From Pseudomonadota bacterium (GTDB lineage: Bacteria; Pseudomonadota; Gammaproteobacteria; UBA1113): DNA of 64,000 nucleotides. This document shows, piece by piece, positions 28,827-38,040 of the stretch (within the stretch, counting starts at the first letter, position 1; every line of letters begins with the position of its first letter). The stretch lies in assembly GCA_021778015.1 (NCBI GenBank), contig JAJYCX010000003.1, positions 57,026-121,025 on the forward strand. The letters run 5' to 3'. The position numbers and the translations under genes are program-made. The notes under the pieces are model-generated. The model had not been told where the DNA came from. It searched no databases and saw only the letters and a program-made list of their open reading frames with translations.

Positions 28827-30605
28827 ATGCGTAGCCATTATTGTGGGCAAATAAATGAACAATTCGTAGGCCATTCGGTCCAAGTCTGTGGCTGGGTACA
28901 CCGGCGGCGAGACCATGGCGGCATTATTTTTATCGATTTGCGCGATTGCAGCGGTTTGGTACAAGTCTTATTTGAACCCGAAATCGGTGCATTATTTAAA
29001 CAGGCTGAAAGCTTGCGCAGTGAGTTTGTACTTCAAGTCACGGCCAAAGTCCGTGCCAGACCCGAGAATATGGTCAATGCCAATCTAGCCAGTGGCAAAA
29101 TTGAGTTGGTTGCTGAGGCATTAACTATTTTAAGCGAGGCCGAAACACCACCTTTTCCCTTGGATGACGCCAATGTAGGCGAGGATACTCGTTTAAAATA
29201 CCGTTACATCGACATACGCCGCCCAGAAGTATTCAAACGCTTACAATTACGCAACGAAATCACCAAGTTTACACGCCGTTATTTCGATGAATTGGGCTTT
29301 ATGGACATTGAAACCCCCATGCTGATGAAAGCAACGCCTGAAGGCGCGCGCGATTATTTAGTTCCCAGTCGTACGCATCCAGGACATTTCTTTGCTTTGC
29401 CGCAATCGCCACAATTGTTTAAACAATTATTGATGTTGGCCGGTTGCGATCGCTATTATCAAATCGTGCGTTGTTTTAGAGACGAAGATTTGCGCGCGGA
29501 TCGTCAACCTGAATTTACGCAGCTCGATATAGAAGCTTCCTTCATCGATGAAGCCAGCATTCAAAATTGGACAGAGCAGTGGATAGTCGCTTTATTTAAA
29601 GCGGTATTGGCCATAGACTTGCCACAACCTTTTCCACACTTAACGTATGCCGAAGCAATGCGCCGTTTTGCCAGTGACAAGCCGGATCTGCGTATTCCTT
29701 TAGAATTGGTCGACATAGCTGATCTAGTGAAAGACTGTGAATTCAAAGTATTCAGCGAATCTGCTAATGATGTACAACATCGCGTGGTGGCTTTGCGTTT
29801 ACCCAATGGTGTTAGTTTATCACGCAAACAATTGGATGACTATGGCGTCTTTGTAGGCCAACATGGCTTGAAAGGCTTGGCTTATATGAAAATCAACAAT
29901 AAAGACGCTGGCGTAGAAGGCGTGCAATCGCCTATAGCCAAGTTCTTATCCCCTGAAATTTTGGCAAACATATTAAAACGCACCGAAGCACAAAATAACG
30001 ACATAATCTTTTTTGCAGCGGCTAAAGAAAAACATGTCAACGATGCTATGGGCGCATTGCGCATACAATTGGGTCACGATTTGAATTTATTTACTTGTAA
30101 TTGGGCACCGTTGTGGGTAGTAGATTTTCCTATGTTTGAAATGAATGATAGAAATGAATTGCAACCTTTGCACCATCCTTTCACTTCACCTAAAACGGAT
30201 TCTGCAGAAGCATTAAAAGCAGATCCTTTACACACGGTCTCTAGAGCCTATGACATGGTACTAAATGGCTTTGAATTGGGTGGCGGCTCTATACGCATAC
30301 ACAGTAAAGAAATGCAAAAAACGGTTTTTGAGTTATTGTCGTTAACGGAAGAAAAAACAAAAGAAAAATTTGGCTTTTTCTTGGAAGCTTTAAAATACGG
30401 CTGCCCACCACACGGCGGTATTGCATTCGGGATGGATAGAATCGCCATGCTCATGGCAGGGTGTACTTCCATACGCGAAGTCATTGCTTTTCCCAAAACT
30501 CAAAGTGCGAGTTGCCCATTGACGGATGCACCGTCTGTGGCAGATAAGGCACAACTAGAGGAATTACACATAGCAGTTTCTAAACCAATTGATACGAGGA
30601 ATTAA
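28827..30605 (+). CDS. aspS: Aspartyl-tRNA synthetase, bacterial type
   Basis: AspRS charges tRNA-Asp (or both Asp and Asn tRNAs in non-discriminating forms). The 592-residue length is typical of the bacterial type. An N-terminal OB-fold ([21 protein letters not shown]) binds the anticodon. The class II core has [11 protein letters not shown], motif 2 with [18 protein letters not shown], and motif 3 with [15 protein letters not shown]. The inserted GAD domain lies between about 285 and 415. TATAAT at 28750-28755 is a possible -10. yebC begins three bases after the stop. Confidence 0.98.
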   Translation: MRSHYCGQINEQFVGHSVQVCGWVHRRRDHGGIIFIDLRDCSGLVQVLFEPEIGALFKQAESLRSEFVLQVTAKVRARPENMVNANLASGKIELVAEALTILSEAETPPFPLDDANVGEDTRLKYRYIDIRRPEVFKRLQLRNEITKFTRRYFDELGFMDIETPMLMKATPEGARDYLVPSRTHPGHFFALPQSPQLFKQLLMLAGCDRYYQIVRCFRDEDLRADRQPEFTQLDIEASFIDEASIQNWTEQWIVALFKAVLAIDLPQPFPHLTYAEAMRRFASDKPDLRIPLELVDIADLVKDCEFKVFSESANDVQHRVVALRLPNGVSLSRKQLDDYGVFVGQHGLKGLAYMKINNKDAGVEGVQSPIAKFLSPEILANILKRTEAQNNDIIFFAAAKEKHVNDAMGALRIQLGHDLNLFTCNWAPLWVVDFPMFEMNDRNELQPLHHPFTSPKTDSAEALKADPLHTVSRAYDMVLNGFELGGGSIRIHSKEMQKTVFELLSLTEEKTKEKFGFFLEALKYGCPPHGGIAFGMDRIAMLMAGCTSIREVIAFPKTQSASCPLTDAPSVADKAQLEELHIAVSKPIDTRN

Positions 30606-30607
30606 TT

Positions 30608-31354
30608 ATGGCTGGTCATAGTAAATGGGCGAATATTAAACATAGAAAATCTAAAGAAGATGCGAGAAAAGCTAAAGTATTTACCAAACTTATCCGTGAA
30701 TTGACCATTGCCGCACGCATGGGTGGCGGCGATGTCAATAGCAATCCGCGCTTGCGTTTAGCAATGGATAAAGCTTTTTCGCAAAATATGCCTAAAGACA
30801 CCATACAAAGAGCGATTAAACGCGGCTGTGGTACAGAAGATACGGATAACTTAGAAGAAATCTTTTATGAAGGTTATGGCCCTAATGGGGTTGCCGTTAT
30901 GGTAGAATGCTTAAGCGATAATCGTAATCGTACCGTGTCGAATGTACGTCATGCGTTTTCTAAATGCGGCGGCAATCTGGGCACAGACGGTTCGGTAGCT
31001 TATCTATTTAATAAGCTGGGGCTTATCGTGTTTGCTAAAGACAGCGATGAAGACGCTATCATGGGGCTAGCTTTGGAAGCTGGAGCAGTAGACGTTACGA
31101 TAGATAATGAAGGCAATATACAAGTATTCACTGAGCCTGAACATTTTTTAAATATAAAAGAATTGTTTGCTAAGAAAGGGTTTAACTCGGAAGCAGCGGA
31201 AGTATCTATGATACCCAGCGTCGAAGTCACTTTAGATCGCGATGATGCTGAAAAAATGATTCGGCTCTTGGATATGTTAGAGGAATTGGATGATGTGCAA
31301 GAAGTGTATTCGAATGCCAACATTCCAGAAGATGTTTTGTCTCAATTAGACTAA
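30608..31354 (+). CDS. yebC: YebC/TACO1-family protein
   Basis: The 248-residue product begins [14 protein letters not shown] and carries the family blocks [32 protein letters not shown] and [14 protein letters not shown]. YebC proteins are ribosome- or DNA-associated factors. Older work calls them transcriptional regulators, and more recent work on the family supports a role in relieving stalling at proline stretches. The gene lies between aspS and ruvC as in most gammaproteobacteria. GAGGAATTAATT within the aspS end provides the ribosome binding site. Confidence 0.96.
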   Translation: MAGHSKWANIKHRKSKEDARKAKVFTKLIRELTIAARMGGGDVNSNPRLRLAMDKAFSQNMPKDTIQRAIKRGCGTEDTDNLEEIFYEGYGPNGVAVMVECLSDNRNRTVSNVRHAFSKCGGNLGTDGSVAYLFNKLGLIVFAKDSDEDAIMGLALEAGAVDVTIDNEGNIQVFTEPEHFLNIKELFAKKGFNSEAAEVSMIPSVEVTLDRDDAEKMIRLLDMLEELDDVQEVYSNANIPEDVLSQLD

Positions 31355-31356
31355 TA

Positions 31357-31402
31357 GCAGTTGATTTTTAGGCTTTAAGCCTAAGAAACAAATGTGAAGA
31401 GT
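31357..31402. repeat. Hairpin repeat between yebC and ruvC
   Basis: GCAGTTGATTTTTAGGC at 31357-31373 is followed after TTTAA by the partial inverse GCCTAAGAAACAAATGTG. It is a compact version of the repeat at 3246-3356, with the central section missing. Confidence 0.55.
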
Positions 31403-31415
31403 AAGGATAATTTTT

Positions 31416-31895
31416 TTGACATTGCGCATAGTCGGTATTGATCCAGGCTCACGCGTCACCGGTTACGGTGTCATTGAATGCACGTCTAATCAATACCATT
31501 ATTTAGGCAGCGGTTGTATACGCACAGTGGCTGACGATTGGGTAATGCGCTTACAGCAAATTTATCAGGGTGTGCGCGAAATTATCGCGCAATACCAACC
31601 CAATGAATTTGCTATTGAACAAGTTTTTATGCATAAAAATGCAAGCTCGGCCTTAAAATTAGGGCAAGCGCGAGGTGCTGCTATAGTAGCGGTAAATTTG
31701 CCAGTGCATGAATATGCGGCGAGACAAATTAAACAAGCGATAGTCGGTTATGGTGCTGCTGAAAAAATACAGGTGCAGCATATGGTAAAACAAGTATTGA
31801 GCATACAAGGCAAAATCGCCAGCGATGCTGCGGATGCCTTAGCCATTGCCATCTGCCATGCGAATCATCGCGAATGGAAATTAAGGAAACTATAG
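31416..31895 (+). CDS. ruvC: Holliday junction endonuclease RuvC
   Basis: RuvC resolves Holliday junctions together with RuvAB. The product is 159 residues (E. coli 173). The catalytic acids are visible: the Asp in [14 protein letters not shown] near residue 9, the Glu in [11 protein letters not shown] near 69, and the pair in [13 protein letters not shown] near 140. The start is TTG 31416, with AAGGATA upstream; a second TTG six bases later is also possible. The gene is followed by ruvA and ruvB in the usual order. Confidence 0.95.
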   Translation: MTLRIVGIDPGSRVTGYGVIECTSNQYHYLGSGCIRTVADDWVMRLQQIYQGVREIIAQYQPNEFAIEQVFMHKNASSALKLGQARGAAIVAVNLPVHEYAARQIKQAIVGYGAAEKIQVQHMVKQVLSIQGKIASDAADALAIAICHANHREWKLRKL

Positions 31896-31897
31896 TC

Positions 31898-31925
31898 GCA
31901 TTCTCGACCGAAGGTCGGGGATCCC
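31898..31925. repeat. Truncated palindromic element between ruvC and ruvA
   Basis: The stretch ATTCTCGACCGAAGGTCGGG followed by GATCCC matches the inner part of the 88-bp palindromic elements (compare 54327 onward). Only this fragment remains in the short gap. Confidence 0.5.
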
Positions 31926-31946
31926 GTTATAATTAGGATGGTTACA

Positions 31947-32540
31947 ATGATAGGTCGTTTACGTGGGATTTTGCTGGAAGTAAAAGCACCGGACATTTTA
32001 ATCGATGTACACGGCGTGGCTTACGACGTCAAAGCACCATTGTCCACTTGCTATAGATTGCCCGAAGTAGGGCAGGAAATCATTTTATTAACTCATTTAG
32101 CTGTGCGGGAAGATGCGCATACTTTGTTTGGTTTTATAGACAAGCATGAACGAGCCTTGTTTCGCAGCTTGATTAAGGTGAATGGCATAGGTCCTAAATT
32201 AGCTTTAACCATTTTATCCAGCATCGACAGCCACGATTTTGTCAACGCCATACGCAATGACGATTTAACTCGTTTGGTACGTCTTCCCGGCATAGGTAAA
32301 AAAACAGGAGAGCGTTTGTTAATTGAAATGGCCGATAAATTAGACGAATGGGAAATGGACTTGGCACAGCAACTTCCATTGAGTGATAATAAGCCTAGAG
32401 CGGTCATAGACGAAGCGCAAGCGGCATTGGTTTCTTTGGGCTTTAAACCGCAAGAAGCGATGAAAATATTAAAGCAAATTCCAGTAGAAGGGTTGAGTGC
32501 CGAGGAAGTATTACGTAAGGCCTTACAGGCATTGTCGTAA
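31947..32540 (+). CDS. ruvA: Holliday junction helicase subunit RuvA
   Basis: RuvA tetramers bind four-way junctions and load RuvB. The product has 197 residues from ATG 31947, giving the typical start MIGRLRGILLE. ATG 31938 would add three residues, but AGGA at 31935-31938 is placed correctly for 31947. The three domains are visible: the OB-fold at about 1-62, the helix-hairpin-helix region with LIKVNGIGPKLAL and LVRLPGIGKKTGERLL, and the C-terminal RuvB-binding domain (ALVSLGFKPQEAMKIL). ruvB follows after 25 bp. Confidence 0.97.
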   Translation: MIGRLRGILLEVKAPDILIDVHGVAYDVKAPLSTCYRLPEVGQEIILLTHLAVREDAHTLFGFIDKHERALFRSLIKVNGIGPKLALTILSSIDSHDFVNAIRNDDLTRLVRLPGIGKKTGERLLIEMADKLDEWEMDLAQQLPLSDNKPRAVIDEAQAALVSLGFKPQEAMKILKQIPVEGLSAEEVLRKALQALS

Positions 32541-32565
32541 TTGAATAGTACAAATAGGAAAAGAA

Positions 32566-33603
32566 ATGTTAGACCAAGATCGTTTTATCACGGCCAGTCA
32601 AAAAAGCGAGGATGTGCGTTTTGACCGCGCCATAAGACCGCGTTATTTAAAAGATTACACCGGCCAAGAAGCGGTAAAATCGCAATTGTCTATCTTCATC
32701 GATGCGGCTAAAAAAAGGCAAGAAGCTTTAGATCACGTCCTTATTTTCGGGCCACCTGGCTTGGGTAAAACGACTTTAGCCCATATCATCGCCTGTGAAA
32801 TGGGCGCTGAATTAAGACAAACTTCTGGGCCAGTCCTAGAAAAAGCAGGGGATCTAGCCGCGTTGCTCACTAACCTGAAAGCAAATGATGTATTGTTCAT
32901 CGATGAAATCCATCGTTTAAGTGCTACCGTCGAAGAAATTTTATATCCAGCCATGGAAGATTATCAGTTAGACTTAATGATCGGCGAAGGCCCAGCGGCG
33001 CGTTCTATTAAACTAGACTTACCGCCGTTTACTTTAGTGGGCGCAACCACTCGTGCGGGTTTATTAACTTCACCATTACGCGATCGTTTTGGTATAGTGA
33101 ATCGCTTACAATTTTATTCCCCTACAGAACTCACCGATATTTTATTGCGTTCAGCGCACATATTGAATGTTTCCTTAGAACCCGCTGCCGCCAGTGAAAT
33201 TGCAAAACGTTCACGCGGCACCCCACGTATTGCCAATCGCTTATTGCGTCGTGCGCGCGATTATGCCGAAGTACGTGGCGATGGCATGATAACTCAACTC
33301 ATTGCCAATGAAGCTTTGCATTTATTAGAAGTGGATAAAAAAGGTTTTGATGTGTTAGATCGCAGATTTTTATCGGATCTATTGCATAAATTCAATGGCG
33401 GCCCGGTGGGTTTAGATACTCTAGCGGCGTCTTTAAGCGAAGAAAAAAGTACCATAGAAGATGTAATCGAACCTTATTTAATTCAACAAGGCTTTATTGC
33501 GCGCACCGCCCGCGGTCGCGTAGCAACGGATTTGGTGTATCTACACTTTGGTTTGAAGAATCCAAATGCGGCCAATTTATTGCGGGCTATAGATGTAGAA
33601 TAG
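32566..33603 (+). CDS. ruvB: Holliday junction helicase motor RuvB
   Basis: RuvB is the hexameric AAA+ ATPase that drives branch migration. The 345-residue protein has the N-terminal [12 protein letters not shown] motif, Walker [13 protein letters not shown] near 62, Walker B FIDEIHRL near 111, sensor 1 [11 protein letters not shown] near 158, and the C-terminal winged helix. AGGAAAAG precedes ATG 32566. It completes the ruvCAB group and ends just before a strong hairpin. Confidence 0.98.
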   Translation: MLDQDRFITASQKSEDVRFDRAIRPRYLKDYTGQEAVKSQLSIFIDAAKKRQEALDHVLIFGPPGLGKTTLAHIIACEMGAELRQTSGPVLEKAGDLAALLTNLKANDVLFIDEIHRLSATVEEILYPAMEDYQLDLMIGEGPAARSIKLDLPPFTLVGATTRAGLLTSPLRDRFGIVNRLQFYSPTELTDILLRSAHILNVSLEPAAASEIAKRSRGTPRIANRLLRRARDYAEVRGDGMITQLIANEALHLLEVDKKGFDVLDRRFLSDLLHKFNGGPVGLDTLAASLSEEKSTIEDVIEPYLIQQGFIARTARGRVATDLVYLHFGLKNPNAANLLRAIDVE

Positions 33604-33612
33604 GGACACTTA

Positions 33613-33660
33613 AATGAATCTCCGAGCCGCTACCGTCAGGGAGCGGCTCGGGAATTCATT
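33613..33660. terminator. Hairpin between convergent ruvB and DUF1328-like gene
   Basis: AATGAAT plus CCGAGCCGCT (33613-33631) pair with AGCGGCTCGG plus ATTCATT (33642-33660), leaving a small internal mismatch and a ten-base loop. It lies between convergent genes and probably terminates both, although neither side has a long T tract. Confidence 0.6.
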
Positions 33661-33709
33661 ATTTATGAAGATAACTCAGCTCGTGAGCGCTCAGACGAAT
33701 TGCTAAGCA

Positions 33710-33871
33710 TCATCTTAAAAAATGCATAATCAGAGTAATAAGCAATAGTATTAAAAATACACTAAAAATTATTCTGAAAATCAATAAAAGAGCTTCCCCG
33801 ACTATACCCGTAAACCCTAGGATTCCACTGATAAGAACAATAACAAGGAAAATGATTAGCCATGTTAACAT
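33710..33871 (-). CDS. Small DUF1328/YtjA-like membrane protein
   Basis: On the minus strand ATG 33871 opens a 53-residue frame that ends in TGA at 33710. The product starts MLTWLIIFLVIVLISGILGF, continues with TGIVGEALLLIFRIIFSVF, and is almost wholly hydrophobic, with two membrane segments. The WxIIFLVIxLIxxxLGFxG pattern matches my memory of DUF1328 (YtjA), a small inner membrane family of unknown role. GGAGTTGGAAT lies just upstream of the start. A related frame lies 335 bp upstream on the same strand. Confidence 0.7.
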   Translation of the reverse strand: MLTWLIIFLVIVLISGILGFTGIVGEALLLIFRIIFSVFLILLLITLIMHFLR

Positions 33872-33918
33872 GATTCCAACTCCATTTTGTGAACTGTAAA
33901 CACTCGGTAGGATTTTAG

Positions 33919-34085
33919 AGAAGGTTCACTGAACTGTGTCATCCTCGGCAAGGCCGCAGCCGGGGATCCAGTTTCAATTCAAGTTTTCCCCTGATTTAAT
34001 TCTAGATCCCCGGCCTTCGGCCGAGGATGACAAGGCTCTGGATTTTAATCTTACGCCCAGAATGACACAGTTCAGTAAACCTTCT
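33919..34085. repeat. Palindromic element with 25-bp inverted flanks
   Basis: An 88-bp-type palindromic element (GTCATCCTCGG at 33938 to GAGGATGAC at 34031) sits inside a larger inverted repeat. GAGAAGGTTCACTGAACTGT at 33919-33938 is matched on the other side by ACAGTTCAGTAAACCTTCTC at 34066-34085. The whole unit is 167 bp and lies between the two small DUF1328-like genes. Confidence 0.75.
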
Positions 34086-34205
34086 CGGATTTTATTCTAC
34101 CCCATCATAACCATACACGCACATAAGAAATAAAGCAAATGAAGGGATGAAAAAGAATGCAAGACAGAACCTGTACTTAATTAAGTAATAGCAAATAAAC
34201 TGATA

Positions 34206-34382
34206 TTATTCTTTATCTCTAGAAATATGTATAAACACGGTCACAACAAATATGACCAAAAAAATACCAAAAAGAGCCCTGTCAATATCCAAGAATGGTT
34301 GTGCAGTCGTTATACCCGTAAAGCCTAAGACAGCGGTTATAATAACGGCTATCAGAAAAATTCGGATCCATTTCATTAACAT
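34206..34382 (-). CDS. Second small DUF1328-like membrane protein
   Basis: On the minus strand ATG 34382 opens a 58-residue frame ending in TAA at 34206. The product starts MLMKWIRIFLIAVIITAVLG and continues FTGITTAQ, with a second hydrophobic segment LFGIFLVIFVVTVFIHI. The VLGFTGI motif is shared with the neighbouring 53-residue protein (ILGFTGI), so the two are diverged paralogues. AAAGGGAT lies about eight bases before the start. Function is unknown; the DUF1328 assignment is by pattern memory. Confidence 0.62.
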   Translation of the reverse strand: MLMKWIRIFLIAVIITAVLGFTGITTAQPFLDIDRALFGIFLVIFVVTVFIHISRDKE

Positions 34383-34524
34383 ATTTTTATCCCTTTTAAT
34401 TTATTACATAGAAGGGTAGACATTGCGGCAGACTGACTGTATTCATAGCCGTTACCCTTAAAATCGATAATATAATGTTAGATTATAACATAAACCAGGA
34501 AGGTAAATGTTATATTCAAAAAAT

Positions 34525-34546
34525 GCCACCCCCATGAGGGGGCGGC
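34525..34546 (-). terminator. Minus-strand rho-independent terminator
   Basis: Read on the minus strand, GCCGCCCCC pairs with GGGGGTGGC around TCAT, followed directly by ATTTTTT. This is a classic intrinsic terminator. No convincing coding gene precedes it between 34546 and 34762, so it may end a small RNA or an antisense transcript. The rest of 34383-34762 shows nothing else I can name. Confidence 0.6.
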
Positions 34547-34762
34547 TGCCAATGCGGCACTGTATGCTATCAAAGTCCCAAACTGACAAACCCATGTTTT
34601 TCTTAAGCGGTCGTTCAAAACATTGCTTTTGAATCAAATTTACTCTAAAATGCACTACGATAAAACGCTACCGGTCAGTAATAAATGACTGTTTAGCTAA
34701 AAAAAGAGCATATTTCATCGTAAAGTGATGAATCATTACAAGTATTAAAGAAGGTAAAAATT

Positions 34763-36481
34763 ATGGCTAGTACAGACACGCAGGTAAGAGAGCAAGCATT
34801 TCTTGGGGCACAAAACGAATTAACAAGTAGTGATAGATTTCCGAGAGGAAAAGAGAACTATCCTGTTTCTGACATCAATTTGAAGCATGAAGATATAGAG
34901 ATGCAAAATCATGTAATCCTTTCATCTGAAATTGAAAATAGAAAAATCGAAAATTATGAACAAAAAATTTGTTCAGGTGATTTGGAAGCGATGAGTAATT
35001 TTCTACGTATCTCACTAGAGGAACCTAGTACACAGGAAGAGAAACAAGATCGCTATGATATAGTCATAGATATGTGCGAAAAAATAAGTGGGTCCCGAAA
35101 TACCGATGCCATGATCAAATTTGCTGATTTATTACTAAAATATCCAAGCTTAATTGGACAGGCGTACACGTTGTATAAAGAAGCAATGGGGTTGTTTGAT
35201 GCCAATGCTATGTATAGTTTAGCTAAACTATGGTTGAATCGTAAATCTATCAGCGCAGAGTCTAAGGAATATAATCGTGGCGAAGCTATCTATTTATGTA
35301 CATTAGCTGCTAAATTTGATCATGCAGGGGCTATGTATAGTAAGGCGCATCTGCTAGCAGATCGCCTCAGTTCAGAGCAAGAAAAAGAACAATATCTTGA
35401 AGAAGCGCTAGAATCTGCCGCTCAGTTGGGCCATGTTGATGCTATGGTTGATTTAGCAGATTTGAATGCAGCGGATGGTTCTGCGAGAAAAGCTATGGAT
35501 CTATATAACAAAGCAATAGAACAAAATCATACGGGTGCTATGTATAAAAAGGCTATCTGGATACTCAATAGTCGTTCCGCTTCAAGAGAAGAACTGATAT
35601 ATGCGTTAAGGCTATTAACAAAAGCAGCGCGTTTAAATAATAGCGATGCTATGAATAATTTGGCTTTTCGACATGAGAGAAAGCGAGATTATCAAAAATC
35701 CTTTCCCTTATATGAACAAGCGGTTTTTTTAGGTCACCTGGGTGCGATGAAGAACATTCTACGTATTTTACTTGATGCTCCTAGTACGCAAGAAGATAAA
35801 GAGAACTGTCTTAATAAATTAAAAGAATTGTGCGAAAGAATTATAAATTCGGATAATTCTGACATCATGAATAAAATGGCTTTTCTATTGTCACAATATC
35901 CGGATAGACAAGAAGAGGCCTTCATGTTATATGAAAAGGCAATTGAGTTAGATAATGCCGATGCTATGAACAATCTAGCTGATTTGCTACTAAAACTTCC
36001 CACTATCACTAAAGATGAAAAAACAAAAAATGATATCGAGGCTCTGAAATTGTATGAAAGAGCTATTTGCTTAGGGCATACTGACGCAATGCATAATTTG
36101 TTTAACATGTTGCTCATATCCACTGAAACGAAAGAATTTAATGAAATGGGCATTGATATGGTTCTAGATGTATGTGAAAAAGTGCGTATATTTGGCAGTC
36201 CCGAGGCTATAAATAATTTAGGCGAATTACTAGAAATATATTCCAGTAAATTTCCTGCTGTAGCTGATAGATTTTCTGAGATTACTCTCGCCATGTACAA
36301 AGAGGCGAAAGAATTAGGTGATCCGATGGCTAGTAGAAATTATGAGCGTTTAAATGCACAACAAAGAAATGCACATAGATCTCAGCCTAGTGCTAAAGAT
36401 TTACCATTCTTTAATCAACAAGGGACTCCTCTGATAAATGATGAAGTGCTTATACGTTCAGTATCACCATCTAAACGCTAA
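34763..36481 (+). CDS. Sel1-like repeat protein, putative effector or scaffold
   Basis: The 572-residue protein consists from about residue 110 onward of Sel1/TPR-like helical repeats. Examples are LYNKAIEQNHTGAMYKKA, LYEQAVFLGHLGAMKN, LYEKAIELDNADAMNNLADL and LYERAICLGHTDAMHNLF. The DAMNNLA-type motif is the Sel1 hallmark. There is no signal peptide and no membrane segment. Sel1 proteins mediate protein-protein contacts, and in Legionella several (such as EnhC and LpnE) act in host interaction. A host role here is only inferred. GAAGGT lies upstream of ATG 34763. A hairpin follows the stop. Confidence 0.8.
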   Translation: MASTDTQVREQAFLGAQNELTSSDRFPRGKENYPVSDINLKHEDIEMQNHVILSSEIENRKIENYEQKICSGDLEAMSNFLRISLEEPSTQEEKQDRYDIVIDMCEKISGSRNTDAMIKFADLLLKYPSLIGQAYTLYKEAMGLFDANAMYSLAKLWLNRKSISAESKEYNRGEAIYLCTLAAKFDHAGAMYSKAHLLADRLSSEQEKEQYLEEALESAAQLGHVDAMVDLADLNAADGSARKAMDLYNKAIEQNHTGAMYKKAIWILNSRSASREELIYALRLLTKAARLNNSDAMNNLAFRHERKRDYQKSFPLYEQAVFLGHLGAMKNILRILLDAPSTQEDKENCLNKLKELCERIINSDNSDIMNKMAFLLSQYPDRQEEAFMLYEKAIELDNADAMNNLADLLLKLPTITKDEKTKNDIEALKLYERAICLGHTDAMHNLFNMLLISTETKEFNEMGIDMVLDVCEKVRIFGSPEAINNLGELLEIYSSKFPAVADRFSEITLAMYKEAKELGDPMASRNYERLNAQQRNAHRSQPSAKDLPFFNQQGTPLINDEVLIRSVSPSKR

Positions 36482-36492
36482 AAACAATCATC

Positions 36493-36521
36493 CCCGAGCA
36501 ACAAAAATTGTGTTGCTCGGG
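36493..36521. terminator. Bidirectional hairpin between Sel1 gene and lnt
   Basis: CCCGAGCAACA (36493-36503) pairs perfectly with TGTTGCTCGGG (36511-36521) around a seven-base loop. It separates the convergent Sel1 and lnt genes. No long T tract follows on the plus strand. Confidence 0.6.
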
Positions 36522-36545
36522 AAAGTTGAATTAAATCCGGTATAA

Positions 36546-38033
36546 CTATTTTTTTGCTTTAAAACCGCAATATCGCCAGCCTATACCCAACAACAAACAC
36601 AACACCGACACAATCCACACAGGCCATGAACCATAATAGATAAATGGTGTTATGCCTTGATGTGGCATGACGCTGCCCGTCAATACAATAGCATTATCGA
36701 TGGGCAATCGTTTTTGTATGTCGCCTTTGTAATCGACTATGGCGGTAATACCGCTGTTGCTGACAAACAATTGTGGTCTAGCCATTTCTATAGAGCGCAT
36801 TTGTGCCATCTGTAGATGTTGACTCAAAGCAGAGGAGTCGCCAAACCAAGCATCGTCGCTGATGGTGACCAATAGCTCTGCTGCCGGTAAAGATTGTCGC
36901 ACCAATCCAGGAAAGATAATTTCATAGCAAATAAAGGGCGCTACATTCACGCCGTTAACCATTAACGCAGTTTGTGTTTTAGGGCCCGCAGATAAACTGG
37001 CATTGGGTAATTGCCAATATTCTAACAATGCCGATAACCATCGCTGCATCGGTAAATATTCGCCAAAAGGCACTAAATGCCGTTTGCGATATAGGCCTTG
37101 GTTTTGGCCCAACAAGATCAATGCATTATAATATTGGTTATTTTCGCCACTGGCACCAATGCCGGTTAATAAATTGCTATTATGATTTTTTAATACGGCA
37201 TCCATATGTTCCAAAGTAGGCTGAACATAATCGATATTGGCAGGAATAGCCGCTTCTGGCCAGATAATAAAATCGGTACCTAAATGGCTTTCAGTTAAAT
37301 TTAAATAGTGTTCGACATTATTGGCCAATCGCATCGGATCCCATTTGAGATCTTGGGTTATATTGCCTTGCACCAGAGCTACGGACAATGCAGGCGGTTT
37401 TGCCTCGCCCCACGGTATCTGCTTAGCACCATAGCCTAAAGCATAGATTAACCCTATAACGACTAAGGGAATAATGCGCAGTGACCAACGCTTGTTTTGG
37501 CATGCCATAAACAATAAGCCACTCATGAACACACATAACCACGATAAACCATACACACCGATGAAAGGCGCTAAACCGGCTAATGGCGTGTTAGTTTGAC
37601 TATAACCTAACGATAACCATGGAAAGCCGCTGCCTATAATGGCGCGTACACCTTCTCCTAAAACCCATAAACTAGGATATACACACAACCAACGCAGCCA
37701 TGCAGGTACCGTAATATTACGTAATAATAACCCCAATGCTGCAGGAAACAAGGCTAAAACGACGCACAATGACATCATGATTAAATAAGCGATCCATAAG
37801 GGGCTGTGACCGAATGTGTAAATGCTGTAATAGATCCAATAAACGCCCGTAGCAAAGAAAGCAATACCAAAGAGAAAACCTATAGCAGTTGCTTCAAAAA
37901 CAGAGCGGCTGTACTGCCATAAAAAAATCAAACCGAATGGAATGAGAATGGCTAAGATAGACCACTGCCAGGGCGCAAAGGCTAGAGGCAATAATGAACC
38001 TAATATAAGTGCTGCGAAAAGACGATAAAACAT
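36546..38033 (-). CDS. lnt: Apolipoprotein N-acyltransferase
   Basis: Lnt adds the third acyl chain to lipoproteins in the inner membrane. The 495-residue protein has an N-terminal domain with six or more membrane helices and a C-terminal nitrilase domain. The catalytic Glu is in FIIWPEAAIP, the Lys in RKRHLVPFGEYLP, and the Cys in VAPFICYEIIFP, all in the expected order. A final membrane segment lies near the C-terminus. It is followed upstream on the same strand by ygfZ with a 7-bp gap, so the two are probably co-transcribed. Confidence 0.96.
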   Translation of the reverse strand: MFYRLFAALILGSLLPLAFAPWQWSILAILIPFGLIFLWQYSRSVFEATAIGFLFGIAFFATGVYWIYYSIYTFGHSPLWIAYLIMMSLCVVLALFPAALGLLLRNITVPAWLRWLCVYPSLWVLGEGVRAIIGSGFPWLSLGYSQTNTPLAGLAPFIGVYGLSWLCVFMSGLLFMACQNKRWSLRIIPLVVIGLIYALGYGAKQIPWGEAKPPALSVALVQGNITQDLKWDPMRLANNVEHYLNLTESHLGTDFIIWPEAAIPANIDYVQPTLEHMDAVLKNHNSNLLTGIGASGENNQYYNALILLGQNQGLYRKRHLVPFGEYLPMQRWLSALLEYWQLPNASLSAGPKTQTALMVNGVNVAPFICYEIIFPGLVRQSLPAAELLVTISDDAWFGDSSALSQHLQMAQMRSIEMARPQLFVSNSGITAIVDYKGDIQKRLPIDNAIVLTGSVMPHQGITPFIYYGSWPVWIVSVLCLLLGIGWRYCGFKAKK

Positions 38034-38040
38034 AGAACCT

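Noticed and set aside
33936-34133. Open frame across the palindromic element
   Set aside because: The translated product is repeat sequence with no family pattern, and the same repeat is non-coding elsewhere.
34458-34655. 65-codon frame on the minus strand before the Sel1 gene
   Set aside because: It reads through the strong minus-strand terminator stem, so it is unlikely to be a gene. A small RNA is a better explanation.
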